Positions 1 to 5,858 are shown, counted from the first letter of the stretch. The stretch: DNA of 7,333 bases from an uncultured Beijerinckiaceae bacterium (GCA_937873345.1 CALMRL010000692.1:1-7333); one strand, 5' to 3'. The notes: generated by a model from the letters alone, not told the origin. Numbers and translations: made by a program.

Positions 1-2
1 CG

Positions 3-224
3 CCCACGCCTGGCGATTCGGCGCTCGCCGAGGCCTACGGCACCAGTTCCGGCGGGAGGGCGCGCCGCGCGCTCGCCTTCCTGGAGGAGCGCGGCGCGCT
101 GGTCGTGCGCCGCGACCTGCGTGGCGCCCCGATCATCGCCCTGCCCGCCTTGGCGCTGGAGACCGCGCCGGGCGAGCCCAGCCTCACCGCGTCGCCGCGC
201 GCGCGGGCGAGCCGGCGAGGATGA
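3..224 (+). CDS. 3' end of a gene encoding a winged-helix-like protein (5' truncated by window)
   Basis: This reading frame is open from the window edge to a TGA at 222-224 and gives 73 residues. Residues about 6-35 (from SALAEAYGTSSGRARRALA through FLEERGAL) look like the second helix and recognition helix of a winged helix-turn-helix. The following VVRRDLRGAPIIALP fits the beta-hairpin wing. The last 20 or so residues are Ala/Arg/Pro-rich and probably disordered. The gene converges on fumC, whose stop lies 37 bp beyond. I infer a DNA-binding regulator fragment. The family (MarR, GntR or another) cannot be decided without the N-terminal part, and a chance open frame in this GC-rich DNA is not excluded. 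Confidence 0.5.
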   Translation, partial: PTPGDSALAEAYGTSSGGRARRALAFLEERGALVVRRDLRGAPIIALPALALETAPGEPSLTASPRARASRRG

Positions 225-261
225 CCATCATGCTTCAGGAAACACCGGCGCGGAGGAGCGG

Positions 262-1677
262 CTACTCGCCCGGCGCGATCATCGTTTCCGGCCGCACGGC
301 GGCGTCGAACTCCTCCGCCGTGCCGAAGCCGAGCCTCAGCGCCTCCTCGCGCAGCGTGGTGCCGTTCTTGTGCGCGGTCTTGGCCACCGCCGTCGCCTTG
401 TCGTAGCCGATCGTCGGCGCCAGCGCCGTCACCAGCATCAGCGAGCGGTTCATCAGCTCGGCGATTCGCGCCTCGTTGGCCTGGAGGCCGTCGACGCAGT
501 TCAGACGGAAGGAGTCGGCGGCGTCGCCGAGAAGCCGCACGCTCTCGAGGAAGGCGAAAGCGATCACCGGCTTCATCACGTTCAGCTCGAAGTGCCCCTG
601 GCTGGAGGCGAAGGCGATCGTGGTCTCGTTGCCCATCACGCGGGCGCAGACCATCGTCATCGCCTCGACCTGCGTCGGGTTCACCTTGCCCGGCATGATG
701 GAGGAGCCCGGCTCGTTCTCCGGCAGGGCCAGCTCGCCGAGCCCCGAGCGCGGCCCCGAGCCGGCGAGGCGGATGTCGCAAGCGATCTTGTAGAGAGCGG
801 CGGCGAGCGCGTTCAAGGCGCCGTGGGCGAAGCACAGCGCGTCGTGCGAGGCCAGCGCCTCGAACTTGTTCGGCGCCGTGACGAAGGGCAGGCCGGTGTA
901 CGCGGCGACCTCGGCGGCGAAGGCTTCCGCGAAGCCCATCTTCGCGTTCAGCCCGGTGCCGACCGCCGTGCCGCCCTGCGCCAGCCTGTAGAGGCCCGGC
1001 AGCGTCGCCTCGATGCGCTCGATCGCGTTGCCGATCATCGCGACGTAGCCGGAGAACTCCTGCCCCAGCGTCACCGGCGTCGCGTCCTGCAGGTGGGTGC
1101 GGCCGATCTTGATGATCGACGCGAAGGCCGCCTCCTTGGCAGAGAGCGCGTCGCGCAGGCTCAGCAGCGCGGGCAGCAGGCGATGCTTCAGCTCGATCGC
1201 CGCCGCGATGTGCATCGCGGTCGGGAAGGAGTCGTTCGACGATTGGCCGCGGTTGACATGGTCGTTGGGGTGGATCGGCGCCTTGCCACCGCGCGTCCCC
1301 CCCAACCGCTCGTTGGCGAGGTTGGAGATCACCTCGTTGACGTTCATGTTGGACTGGGTGCCAGACCCCGTCTGCCAGACCACCAGTGGGAAGTGGTCGT
1401 CGAGCGAGCCCGATTCGATCTCCCGCGCGGCATCGGCGATGGCTCGCGCGAGCTTATCGTCGAGCTGTCCCTGCCGGGCGTTCACGGCGGCGCAGGCGCG
1501 CTTCACCATGGCCAGCGCGTGCACCACCGGCGTGGGGACCAGCTGGCCGCCGATCGCGAAGTTCTGCTTCGAGCGCTGCGTCTGGGCGCCCCACAGCCGG
1601 TCGGCGGCAACCGCGATCGGACCGAAACTGTCGGTCTCCGACCGGGTGGCGCCGTTCTCGGCCGATTCGCTCGTCAT
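262..1677 (-). CDS. fumC: Class II fumarate hydratase (fumarase C)
   Basis: Catalyses reversible hydration of fumarate to L-malate in the TCA cycle; the class II enzyme is a cytosolic homotetramer without an iron-sulfur cluster. The 471-residue product has the usual family length. Family blocks appear in order: TGSGTQSNMN at 103-112, HPNDHVNRGQSSND at 136-149, GRTHLQDATP at 192-201 with the catalytic-site His195, and the superfamily signature GSSIMPGKVNP at 324-334 with the catalytic Ser325 and Lys331. The ATG at 1677 is the only start candidate between the in-frame ecfG stop and the conserved TDSFGPI segment. No Shine-Dalgarno is visible before it; the adjacent bases read CACCTCC, the opposite of one. 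The gene lies 39 bp downstream of ecfG on the same strand with no terminator between them, so read-through from the stress operon is plausible (inference). An oxidation-resistant fumarase would suit a stress transcript. Confidence 0.97.
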   Translation of the reverse strand: MTSESAENGATRSETDSFGPIAVAADRLWGAQTQRSKQNFAIGGQLVPTPVVHALAMVKRACAAVNARQGQLDDKLARAIADAAREIESGSLDDHFPLVVWQTGSGTQSNMNVNEVISNLANERLGGTRGGKAPIHPNDHVNRGQSSNDSFPTAMHIAAAIELKHRLLPALLSLRDALSAKEAAFASIIKIGRTHLQDATPVTLGQEFSGYVAMIGNAIERIEATLPGLYRLAQGGTAVGTGLNAKMGFAEAFAAEVAAYTGLPFVTAPNKFEALASHDALCFAHGALNALAAALYKIACDIRLAGSGPRSGLGELALPENEPGSSIMPGKVNPTQVEAMTMVCARVMGNETTIAFASSQGHFELNVMKPVIAFAFLESVRLLGDAADSFRLNCVDGLQANEARIAELMNRSLMLVTALAPTIGYDKATAVAKTAHKNGTTLREEALRLGFGTAEEFDAAVRPETMIAPGE

Positions 1678-1716
1678 GGAGGTGGTGACCCTAAGAAGTC
1701 GCGCCCCGTGCGGTCG

Positions 1717-2490
1717 CTAGTCGCCGCTGGTGCGCGAGAAGCGCTGGCCGAGGAAGATCGGGTCGATCGCCTGCCAGTCGCCCTCGTTGCCGAACTCGCC
1801 GCTGGCCTGCAACGATAGCATGTCGGCGAGGCGGTTGCGGGCACGGTTGACGCGGCTCTTCATCGTGCCGACGGCGCAGTTGCAGACGTTCGCCGCCTCC
1901 TCGTAGGAGAGGCCCGACGCGCCGATCAGGATCAAGGCCTCGCGCTGGTCGACGGGGAGGCGCTGCAGCGCCGAGCGGAAATCCTGGAAGTCCATGTGGC
2001 CGTGCTGCGCCGGGGCGGCGGCGAGCTTGGCGGCGATCGCGCCATCGGTGTCGGCGACCTCGCGGCGGCGCTTGCGGTATTCGGAATAGTAGATGTTGCG
2101 CAGGATGGTGAACAGCCAAGCCGGCAGGTTGGTGCCCTCGACGAAGGAGCCGAGATTGCTCCACGCCTTGACCAGCGTCTCCTGCACGAGGTCGTCGGCG
2201 CGGTCGGGGTTGCCGCACAGCGACACCGCGAAGGCGCGCAGGTTGGGGATGACGGCGATGAGGTCCGCCTTCATCTGCGCGGACGCGGCCGGGCGGTCCT
2301 TCGGCGCGATCTTGGCCGGCGCGATCGGCGCAAGCTCGCCGGTCGTCGCAGCCTGCGGCACGCTCGCCTCGGGCAGGGGCTCGTCCTGTTGCAGTGCCTT
2401 GTCCTGCTGTCGTGCCTTGGCGGAGTCCATTGCCTTGGCGGGTTCCCCGTTCAAGTCCGGGTCATGGTCCATTCGGCGGGCATGACTCAC
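1717..2490 (-). CDS. ecfG: EcfG-type (ECF15) general stress response sigma factor
   Basis: ECF sigma factor of the alphaproteobacterial general stress response; it directs RNA polymerase to GGAAC-N16/17-GTT promoters and is held by NepR until PhyR is phosphorylated. From the chosen GTG the protein has 257 residues. Region sigma-2 runs about 73-145, with the motif PNLRAFAVSLCGNPDRADD then LVQETLVKAWSN and LPAWLFTILRN. Sigma-4 runs about 165-228 with LPVDQREALILIGASGLSYEEAA and GTMKSRVNRAR. I chose GTG at 2490 because it overlaps the preceding short ORF in a GTGA and has AAGG 8 nt upstream. A GTG at 2505, an ATG at 2472 and an ATG at 2274 (the canonical EcfG N-terminus) are alternatives. The N-terminal extension of about 72 residues is Ala/Gln/Pro-rich and looks disordered. 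About 28 residues also follow sigma-4. EcfG proteins are usually near 180 residues, so this one is long at both ends. Confidence 0.95.
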   Translation of the reverse strand: MSHARRMDHDPDLNGEPAKAMDSAKARQQDKALQQDEPLPEASVPQAATTGELAPIAPAKIAPKDRPAASAQMKADLIAVIPNLRAFAVSLCGNPDRADDLVQETLVKAWSNLGSFVEGTNLPAWLFTILRNIYYSEYRKRRREVADTDGAIAAKLAAAPAQHGHMDFQDFRSALQRLPVDQREALILIGASGLSYEEAANVCNCAVGTMKSRVNRARNRLADMLSLQASGEFGNEGDWQAIDPIFLGQRFSRTSGD

Positions 2491-2573
2491 AGAAGCGCCT
2501 TGCACATCTGGCGATCCCGGACCGTTTCGCCAGCCTCTAAATCGATTGCGCCGTCGATCAGGCGATCGGTCAT
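2487..2573 (-). CDS. 28-codon ORF coupled between nepR and ecfG
   Basis: A short ORF fills the interval between nepR and ecfG. Its ATG overlaps the nepR stop (ATGA, 2573-2570) and its TGA overlaps the GTG taken as the ecfG start (GTGA, 2490-2487). An AAGG lies 7 nt before the ATG, inside the nepR tail. The peptide begins MTDRLIDGAIDLEAGE, is acidic in its first half, and ends CKALL. It has no hydrophobic segment. I do not recognise a family. Two junctions of exactly 4 nt suggest that ribosomes run through nepR, this ORF and ecfG by termination-reinitiation, which would tie sigma factor output to anti-sigma output (inference). It may act only as a coupling leader, or encode a functional micropeptide, or be a decayed piece of an ancestral gene. 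Confidence 0.5.
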   Translation of the reverse strand: MTDRLIDGAIDLEAGETVRDRQMCKALL

Positions 2574-2767
2574 TTTCCGACCTTGGCGGCGACCTGCGCC
2601 ATCGCAGGCGGCGGGGCGAGGCCGTCGAGGTCCTTCAACAGGTCCATGAAGCGGTCGGGCACCGGCTGAGAAAGGATATCGTTGTACACGGTGCGCAACT
2701 GGCGGCCGATCTGGTCGGAGACTTCGGGCTTCGCGGTCGGCTTCTTGGCACGGAGGGAGGACGTCAA
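2570..2767 (-). CDS. nepR: NepR anti-sigma factor of EcfG
   Basis: NepR binds EcfG and keeps it off RNA polymerase; phosphorylated PhyR binds NepR through its sigma-like domain and releases EcfG. The 65-residue product has the family core at about residues 18-49, reading DQIGRQLRTVYNDILSQPVP then DRFMDLLKDLDGL, which corresponds to the two NepR helices. The flanks are short, basic and poorly ordered, which is usual for the family. No ATG or GTG is available: the frame is closed by TAA 15 bp upstream (2783-2785), and the only start before the conserved core is the TTG at 2767, with GGGG about 9 nt upstream. A weak start would limit anti-sigma dosage. The stop overlaps the next ORF in an ATGA. 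The gene is divergent from phyR, the standard GSR arrangement. Confidence 0.93.
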   Translation of the reverse strand: MTSSLRAKKPTAKPEVSDQIGRQLRTVYNDILSQPVPDRFMDLLKDLDGLAPPPAMAQVAAKVGK

Positions 2768-3169
2768 AGGCTTACCCCGGTGTTATGGCGGCGACGGATC
2801 GCCGGAGCCTCGCACGCGAAATCGAAATAAAGTCTTCCTTCTTCAGCAACGGCCGGGAAAGGATGACTTGCGCGCAGGACTCTTTCGCGAATTATGGTAG
2901 ACAGACGTCCGACTAAGGTCGCGACCATTTGGCAGGCCGGGAGCGGCGCGGCAAGCCGGAAATTGCAAGCCGGCCGGGGAACCTCCGGCAACATCCGGCG
3001 TTTCTGGTGCCGCTTTCTGGCGGATGATTTTATCCGGTTGGAAAGTCCGTCGAGTGATGACCGTCTGCGCCATTCGCCGCGTCGGCGGCATGCGAGTGTT
3101 GACGATCACCCCCCTGTTGACGACAACGAACCGGTCAAGGCATGTGCGCGCCGACAGGAAGAAGGTGAG
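2768..3169. other. Divergent intergenic region between nepR and phyR
   Basis: This 402-bp region must hold promoters for both transcription units. Toward phyR it contains the near-consensus EcfG promoter listed separately, which leaves a phyR leader of roughly 160 nt. Toward nepR I found no GGAAC/GTT pair. The AT-richest patch (about 2884-2900) contains CATAAT on the minus strand without a convincing -35 partner, so the nepR promoter is unresolved. The phyR reading frame stays open upstream to 2894, but this part is Arg-rich, lies mostly before the predicted transcript start, and does not resemble PhyR. Confidence 0.6.
2978..3002 (+). promoter_or_regulatory. EcfG-type promoter for phyR
   Basis: The -35 GGAAC at 2978-2982 and the -10 CGTT at 2999-3002 are separated by 16 bp. 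This matches the alphaproteobacterial EcfG consensus (GGAAC-N16/17-cGTT). It points toward phyR, about 170 bp upstream of its ATG. It implies that phyR is in positive feedback with EcfG, as known in several Alphaproteobacteria. Confidence 0.75.
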
Positions 3170-3982
3170 ATGTCCGTTTCCCAAGCCATTGCCTCTCACA
3201 TTCCCTATCTTCGGCGCTTCTCGCGCGCGCTCACCGGCAACCAGGCCGGCGGCGACGCCTACGTGCTCGCCACGCTGGAGGCGATCGTCGCCGATCCTAC
3301 CGGCTTCGACGCCGGCCGCGATGTCCGCGCCTCGCTGTACAAGGCCTTCCTCAAGGTGTGGCGCTCGATGCCGGTCAACGAGCACACCGACCAGCTCGAA
3401 CTCTCCTCCGACGAGCACGGCGCCCGCCGCAACCTCGAAGCGATCTCGCTACAGCCGCGCATCGCCTTCCTCCTGTCCTCGCTGGAAGGCTTCGACACCA
3501 ACGAGGTGTCGCGGGTGCTCGAATGCACGCCGGCCGAGGCGGCGAGCCTGATCGACGCCGCCGGCAAGGAGATCGCCAACCAGATCCGCACCGATGTGCT
3601 GATCATCGAGGACGAGCCCTTCATCGCCCTCGACCTGCAGACGCTGGTGGAGGAGCTCGGCCACCGGGTCGTCAACGTCGCCCGCACCCACACCGAGGCG
3701 GTCGACGCCGTCGGCAAGGAGCGTCCCGGCCTGATCCTCGCCGACATCCAGCTCGCCGACGGCTCGTCCGGCCTGGAGGCGGTGAACCAGATCCTCGATT
3801 CCTTCTCCGTGCCGGTGATCTTCATCACCGCCTATCCCGAGCGCTTCCTCACCGGCGCGCCGCCCGAGCCGGCCTTCCTCATCACCAAGCCGTTCGGTGT
3901 CGACAGCCTGAAGGCCGTGATCTCCCAGGCGCTGTTCTTCGACCGCAAGTCGCATCGCAAGGAAGAGAACGCGATCGGCTGA
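3170..3982 (+). CDS. phyR: PhyR, general stress response regulator (sigma-like plus receiver domains)
   Basis: PhyR is the anti-anti-sigma factor of the GSR: phosphorylation exposes its sigma-like domain, which sequesters NepR and frees EcfG. The 270-residue product starts MSVSQAIASHIPYLRRFSRA. Residues about 1-135 form the EcfG-like sigma domain, with ALTGNQAGGDAYVLATLEA in region 2 and a degenerate region 4 around 92-135. Residues about 141-258 are a receiver domain with acidic pair Glu147/Asp148, phosphoacceptor Asp192 (ADIQLAD), Thr220 (FITAYPE) and Lys240 before PFG. The ATG at 3170 has a GAAGG 5 nt upstream and matches the known PhyR N-terminus; the frame continues upstream but is not PhyR-like. 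The gene is divergent from nepR-ecfG and follows an EcfG promoter. All phosphorylation residues are present, so it should be active. Confidence 0.97.
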   Translation: MSVSQAIASHIPYLRRFSRALTGNQAGGDAYVLATLEAIVADPTGFDAGRDVRASLYKAFLKVWRSMPVNEHTDQLELSSDEHGARRNLEAISLQPRIAFLLSSLEGFDTNEVSRVLECTPAEAASLIDAAGKEIANQIRTDVLIIEDEPFIALDLQTLVEELGHRVVNVARTHTEAVDAVGKERPGLILADIQLADGSSGLEAVNQILDSFSVPVIFITAYPERFLTGAPPEPAFLITKPFGVDSLKAVISQALFFDRKSHRKEENAIG

Positions 3983-4010
3983 GGCCTCCGCTTCGAGGCG
4001 GCGTTTCGGG
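3981..4010 (+). terminator. Possible weak hairpin after phyR
   Basis: Just after the phyR stop, GCCTC and GAGGC (an alternative pairing is CCGC with GCGG) can form a short hairpin around a TTCG-containing loop, followed by GTTTC. The stem is only 4-5 bp and the T run is poor, so this is at best a weak terminator. Confidence 0.25.
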
Positions 4011-4213
4011 CAGGGATCGGCCAGCCCAGCCAGCCTTGATTCCGGGCATTATGCCTTTCGACATACGGTTGATTTCCGGTCGGCCGTCTACCAACCGCTT
4101 TGTACGGCAACCGAAGGGTTGATGCCGTCTTACGCCTGGGATCGCGGGCGACGGTTCGGGCAAGCCAGCGACTGAGAGCATCCGCGCTCCCGCCTCATCG
4201 GACGGAGGGTGGT

Positions 4214-4471
4214 ATGCCTTGCTTCTTCTTCCACGTGCACGATGGCGTCAGCATCCCCGACAAGGAGGGCGTCGAACTTCCCTGCTGGGCGGACGCTCAG
4301 CGCGAAGCGATCCGGCTTGCCGGAAATGTTATTTCCGACAGTGCCATGACGCTCAAGCTCGGCGAGGATTGGGGTATGACCGTCACGAACGAGGAAGGCT
4401 TGACCCTGTTCCGACTCGACTTCCACATCGCCAGCGCGCCCGTGCTGAGCGGCAGGAGCGGAAGGTACTAG
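4214..4471 (+). CDS. DUF6894 family small protein
   Basis: The 85-residue product begins MPCFFFHVHDGVSIPDKEGV, then has ELPCWADAQREAIRLAGNVI. This is the pattern of the DUF6894 family, common in Methylobacterium, Bradyrhizobium and relatives (consensus-like elements: aromatic-rich start, HxxDG, D-EG-EL, A--EA). No biochemical role is established. The ATG at 4214 has a strong GGAGGG just upstream and sits exactly at the conserved start. The frame is open for 38 codons further upstream without similarity. There is no signal peptide or membrane segment. It lies 231 bp beyond phyR on the same strand and converges on the membrane protein gene. I found no EcfG promoter in the 231-bp gap. Family paralogues are often near stress and regulator genes, so a stress link is possible but unproven. 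Confidence 0.85.
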   Translation: MPCFFFHVHDGVSIPDKEGVELPCWADAQREAIRLAGNVISDSAMTLKLGEDWGMTVTNEEGLTLFRLDFHIASAPVLSGRSGRY

Positions 4472-4564
4472 CCCGGCTTAGCCGCCGCGCCGGCCTCACG
4501 TGCCATCGACACGATCGCCTGACCCTTTTCGCGGGACCTATCGCTACCTGTCCGGGATCGGGTT

Positions 4565-5148
4565 CTATGCCAGCTGGTCCTCCCGCGCGTCCGCCTTTGC
4601 CGCCTGCGACACGCCGACGAGGCCGAGCACGGTGGCGAGGAGGTCGTTCGAGGCCAGCGCGCCCAGGCCCTTCCACAATCGCCCGACGATAAAGCCGGCG
4701 AGGATCGCCAGCCCGACGAGCGGCAACGGCTTGAGCTGCTTCGCCATCGCCGCGCCGGCGACCACGGCGAGTTGCTCGCGCCGCAGGCCCAGGCTCGCCA
4801 GCACCCCGAGCAGCGGCGCGGTGAACCGGTCGATCTGCTCGGCGCGTGCGGCGCTGGCCGCCTCCTGCTGGGGCCCGGCACGCTCGGACCCGGCCCGTGC
4901 GGACGCCTGGGTCTCCTTTCGCGCGGGCTTGCCACCGCGCGTCGCCAGCACAGCGGCGAGGATGCCGACAACGGCATAGAGGCCGGCAACCGCCAGGCGA
5001 TCGTCAACGCCACCAGCGTGACCAGGAAGCAGATGCCGGCGACAGCGAACAGCGCGAGCTTTCTCGCGAGGTTCGCGGCGGAGGCCGACAGGCGGTCGAC
5101 GAGGGGCGAAACGGCACCCGACGCCAGCCTCGCGATGAAACCCAGCAT
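4565..5148 (-). pseudogene. Frameshifted small membrane protein gene (YqjE/holin-like in layout)
   Basis: Two minus-strand frames complement each other. The first starts at ATG 5148 and encodes MLGFIARLASGAVSPLVDRL, an amphipathic start, then a membrane helix at residues 31-51. After Ala51 (codon 4998-4996) it turns into Arg/Ser/Pro-rich shadow sequence. From base 4996 the other frame gives LAVAGLYAVVGILAAVLATR, a second membrane helix. It continues through an Ala/Gln/Glu-rich linker to a third hydrophobic stretch (PLPLVGLAILAGFIVGRLW) and a stop at 4565. Restoring one C in the CC run at 4996-4997 joins them into 194 residues. The gene follows the DUF883-like gene on the same strand, resembling the yqjD-yqjE pairing of enterobacteria; homology to the YqjE family is not certain. 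It may be a real lesion or a sequencing error. A 10-bp palindrome AAAGCGCTTT (5152-5161) lies just before the start. Confidence 0.7.
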
Positions 5149-5213
5149 GCTAAAGCGCTTTCCGCTGAGGGAGGTGTCGGCTCAGCGCGAGGAAGCGCGG
5201 CAAGACGGGTGAT

Positions 5214-5240
5214 CGCCGGCCTGATGCTGTCAGGCCGGCG
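5214..5240 (-). terminator. Strong GC hairpin between the DUF883-like and membrane protein genes
   Basis: CGCCGGCCTGA and TCAGGCCGGCG form a perfect 11-bp stem around the 5-nt loop TGCTG. It lies 73 bp beyond the end of the DUF883-like gene and 66 bp before the membrane protein gene. No T run follows on either strand, so it may be a partial attenuator or an mRNA-stabilising 3' structure rather than a classical terminator. Confidence 0.45.
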
Positions 5241-5312
5241 GCGGGGCGGATCATGCTGGAGTATCCGGCCGGGCGTCCGGAAGAACGCTGACGCACCGTC
5301 CGGTCCGACGTT

Positions 5313-5792
5313 CTAGAGCGAGCGGCTCAGCAGCCCCATCAGCAGCCCGGCGATGCCGGCGACGACCACCGCGGTCAGCGGGTTCTTCTCGATGCGGCCA
5401 TCGATGTCCGAGCCGAAGGCGCCGAGCTGGTCGTTGGCGTTGGACGCGTGCTTCGAGACGCGATCGCGGAGATCGGACGCCTGGTCGTAGGCGCGGTCAC
5501 GCAGGTCGGACGCCTGATCGTACGCCCGGCCGCGGAGATCGGAGGCGCGGTCGTAGGCCTGGTCGCGGAATTGCCCGGCGCGGCGCTGCGCCTCGTCGCG
5601 GGCGTCGGCGGCGCGCGACGACGCCTTGCCCTTCGCGGAGGAGAACAGGCCGTAGGCCTGATCGGTGGCGTCGCTCGCCCGCGAGCGCAGGAGGTCGGAG
5701 ACCGAACCGGTCAGCTTCGAGATGTCGTCGCGCAACGCGGCGAGGTCGGACGCGAAGTCCTGGGTGTTGCTGTCGATCCGCCTGTCCGCCAT
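5313..5792 (-). CDS. DUF883/YqjD-like C-tail-anchored protein with LEA-like undecad repeats
   Basis: The 159-residue product has the ElaB/YqjD/DUF883 plan: a charged helical body and a C-terminal tail IEKNPLTAVVVAGIAGLLMG. This tail includes one membrane anchor (about 138-156) and ends in basic SRSL. Known relatives are stationary-phase inner-membrane proteins, some reported to bind ribosomes. Residues 36-123 parse into eight 11-residue units with the pattern xxxASDLRxRA. Three in the middle (80-112, YDRASDLRGRA, YDQASDLRDRA, YDQASDLRDRV) are nearly identical. Undecads of this sort resemble group 3 LEA proteins, which protect membranes and proteins during drying (inference by pattern). ATG at 5792 has GAGGA 6 nt upstream. 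An EcfG-type promoter lies about 100 bp upstream, so stress induction is likely. The membrane protein gene follows on the same strand. Confidence 0.85.
   Translation of the reverse strand: MADRRIDSNTQDFASDLAALRDDISKLTGSVSDLLRSRASDATDQAYGLFSSAKGKASSRAADARDEAQRRAGQFRDQAYDRASDLRGRAYDQASDLRDRAYDQASDLRDRVSKHASNANDQLGAFGSDIDGRIEKNPLTAVVVAGIAGLLMGLLSRSL
5457..5555 (-). repeat. Three tandem 33-bp repeats inside the DUF883-like gene
   Basis: Three consecutive in-frame 33-bp units encode residues 80-90, 91-101 and 102-112. The units share most bases; third-position differences exist, so the copies are not brand new. More degenerate units extend the same 11-residue register on both sides, across about 5424-5687. 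Confidence 0.8.
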
Positions 5793-5818
5793 CTCACATC
5801 CTCGTTGTCCCGACCTGC

Positions 5819-5858
5819 CCGACAGGGCCGGCCGTCCCGCCGGTCAGGCCCCTGTCGG
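5819..5858 (-). promoter_or_regulatory. Imperfect hairpin in the leader of the DUF883-like gene
   Basis: CCGACAGGG (5819-5827) pairs with CCCTGTCGG (5850-5858). Inside it CCGGC (5828-5832) pairs with GCCGG (5839-5843), with a 6-nt loop and a 6-nt bulge. It falls between the predicted promoter and the start codon, so it would be in the 5' untranslated RNA. It ends about 20 nt before the ribosome binding site, and no T run follows. Confidence 0.45.

Noticed and set aside
35..835. Minus-strand open frame of 266 codons
   Set aside because: It is an alternative frame of the fumC 3' half with extreme Arg content; no family features.
121..1818. Long plus-strand open frame of 565 codons opposite fumC and the end of ecfG
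   Set aside because: It is antisense to a clear fumarase, has an Arg/Ala/Gly-rich composition with no recognisable domain, and arises from the third-position GC bias of fumC.
2437..2456. GGAAC on the minus strand inside the 5' part of ecfG as a possible EcfG promoter
   Set aside because: No GTT -10 element lies 16-17 bp downstream, and the site is within coding sequence.
2891..2896. CATAAT on the minus strand as a -10 box for nepR
   Set aside because: No -35 element at 16-18 bp spacing; kept only as a note in the intergenic entry.
2894..3169. Upstream in-frame extension of phyR
   Set aside because: The predicted EcfG promoter lies inside it, its composition is unlike PhyR, and the ATG at 3170 has a good ribosome binding site and matches the family N-terminus.
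3024..3551. Plus-strand open frame overlapping the phyR 5' half
   Set aside because: Shifted frame of phyR with Arg/Ser/Pro-rich composition; phyR itself is unambiguous.
4321..4337. Inverted repeat CGGAAAT-gtt-ATTTCCG inside the DUF6894 gene
   Set aside because: A perfect 7-bp stem, but it lies within coding sequence, has no T run and no sign of regulatory context; probably chance.
4468..4995. Continuation of the first membrane-gene frame to a 226-residue protein
   Set aside because: After residue 51 it becomes Arg/Ser/Pro-rich and membrane-protein-like sequence resumes in another frame, so this is out-of-frame shadow.
4990..5000. Programmed -1 frameshift as explanation for the split membrane gene
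   Set aside because: The junction (GCC TGG) is not an X XXY YYZ slippery heptamer and no downstream pseudoknot is evident; a one-base deletion is simpler.
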